This document shows positions 63,792-64,000 of a stretch of DNA of 64,000 nt, in pieces (the stretch's first letter is position 1; the number at the start of each line of letters is the position of its first letter). Both the position numbers and the translations under genes were made by a program. The DNA is from Betaproteobacteria bacterium. GTDB lineage: Bacteria; Pseudomonadota; Gammaproteobacteria; Burkholderiales; Casimicrobiaceae. The stretch spans positions 1 to 64,000 of the forward strand of contig JADKKQ010000012.1 of NCBI GenBank assembly GCA_016720425.1, read 5' to 3'. The notes under the pieces were generated by a model, which was given only the letters and a program-made list of their open reading frames with translations, was not told the origin of the DNA and made no database searches.

Positions 63792-64000
63792 TTACGCGGC
63801 GGCCGTGGCCCGCGCGCACTCGGCCACGAGCGCCGGGCCGCGGTAGACGAGGCCGGTGTAGAGCTGGACCAGCGTCGCGCCGGCGTCGATCTTTTCCCGC
63901 GCGTCGGCGCCGCTGAGTATCCCGCCCACGGCGATGATCGGCAGGGCGCCGTCGAGCGCCCGTGCCAGCGTGCGCACGACCTCGGTCGCCTTGTCGCGCA
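63792..64000 (-). CDS. pyrD: Dihydroorotate dehydrogenase (quinone) PyrD, C-terminal part
   Basis: The last 69 or so codons of a gene that continues past the window edge. The visible end reads DKATEVVRTLARAL, then PIIAVGGILSGADAREKIDAGATLVQLYTGLVYRGPALV, the FMN phosphate-binding GG and the TG(L)VYRGP segment typical of class 2 membrane-bound PyrD. It catalyses dihydroorotate to orotate in pyrimidine synthesis. Convergent with maoC, 26 bp apart. Confidence 0.93.
   Translation of the reverse strand, partial: RDKATEVVRTLARALDGALPIIAVGGILSGADAREKIDAGATLVQLYTGLVYRGPALVAECARATAAA

Overview
This window is a GC-rich, densely coded chromosomal stretch from a betaproteobacterium, most likely of the Burkholderiales/Rhodocyclales type. 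The evidence is gene content and gene order: a complete iscRSUA-hscBA-fdx-iscX cluster preceded by cysE; the run ndk-rlmN-pilF-rodZ-ispG-hisS-yfgM-bamB-der-hfq-hflX-hflK-hflC-DUF2065-hisZ-purA; accA next to tilS; and a DUF1631 protein. These are protein-level and synteny arguments; no rRNA is present. I see no prophage, insertion sequence, CRISPR array or defence island.

Layout. 1-7 kb: tRNA-Ser(CGA), a secreted S8 protease, suhB, then trmJ with two coupled genes of unknown role and an orphan TRAP-type binding protein. 7-13.9 kb: cysE and the iron-sulfur assembly operon, with a well-matched IscR-type operator over its promoter. 13.9-18.6 kb: serB, purT, rnr and tRNA-Leu(CAG), the last with a near-consensus promoter that overlaps the rnr start. 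18.8-21.6 kb: a methionine-type aminotransferase, a Lys/Ala-rich H1-like protein and a phosphoribosyltransferase. 21.6-38.9 kb: the long minus-strand housekeeping block (purine and histidine synthesis, HflKC, HflX, Hfq, Der, BamB, HisS, IspG, RodZ, PilF, RlmN, Ndk), interrupted by one opposite-strand DUF3750 gene. 39-42.1 kb: a complete TRAP dicarboxylate-type transporter with its own terminator and candidate promoter. 42.3-48.4 kb: tilS, accA, two membrane transporters, a GNAT protein and two small membrane proteins. 48.6-54.2 kb: a tartrate/isopropylmalate-type dehydrogenase, the proton-translocating transhydrogenase pntAB and a CaiB-type CoA transferase. 54.2-64 kb: a peptide-binding protein, the giant helicase hrpA, DUF1631, a molybdopterin-binding-domain protein, a MaoC hydratase and the 3' end of pyrD, cut by the window edge.

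The most unusual content is in the small spaces of the housekeeping block. Between pilF and rodZ there are three 107-bp tandem repeats; between ispG and hisS there are three 84-87-bp tandem repeats. In both arrays the unit begins at or just after the stop codon of the upstream gene, contains a small start-to-stop reading frame, and supplies the Shine-Dalgarno sequence of the next gene. A diverged relative of the 107-bp unit sits directly after the iscX stop codon 22 kb away. A separate inverted repeat of the GGGGTCAGAGCC type encodes the last residues and stop codon of hisS. The essential GTPase gene der carries an apparent one-base insertion that splits it into two frames, most simply a sequencing or assembly error. 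The rest is ordinary core metabolism, and I do not see convincing evidence of a new multi-gene system.
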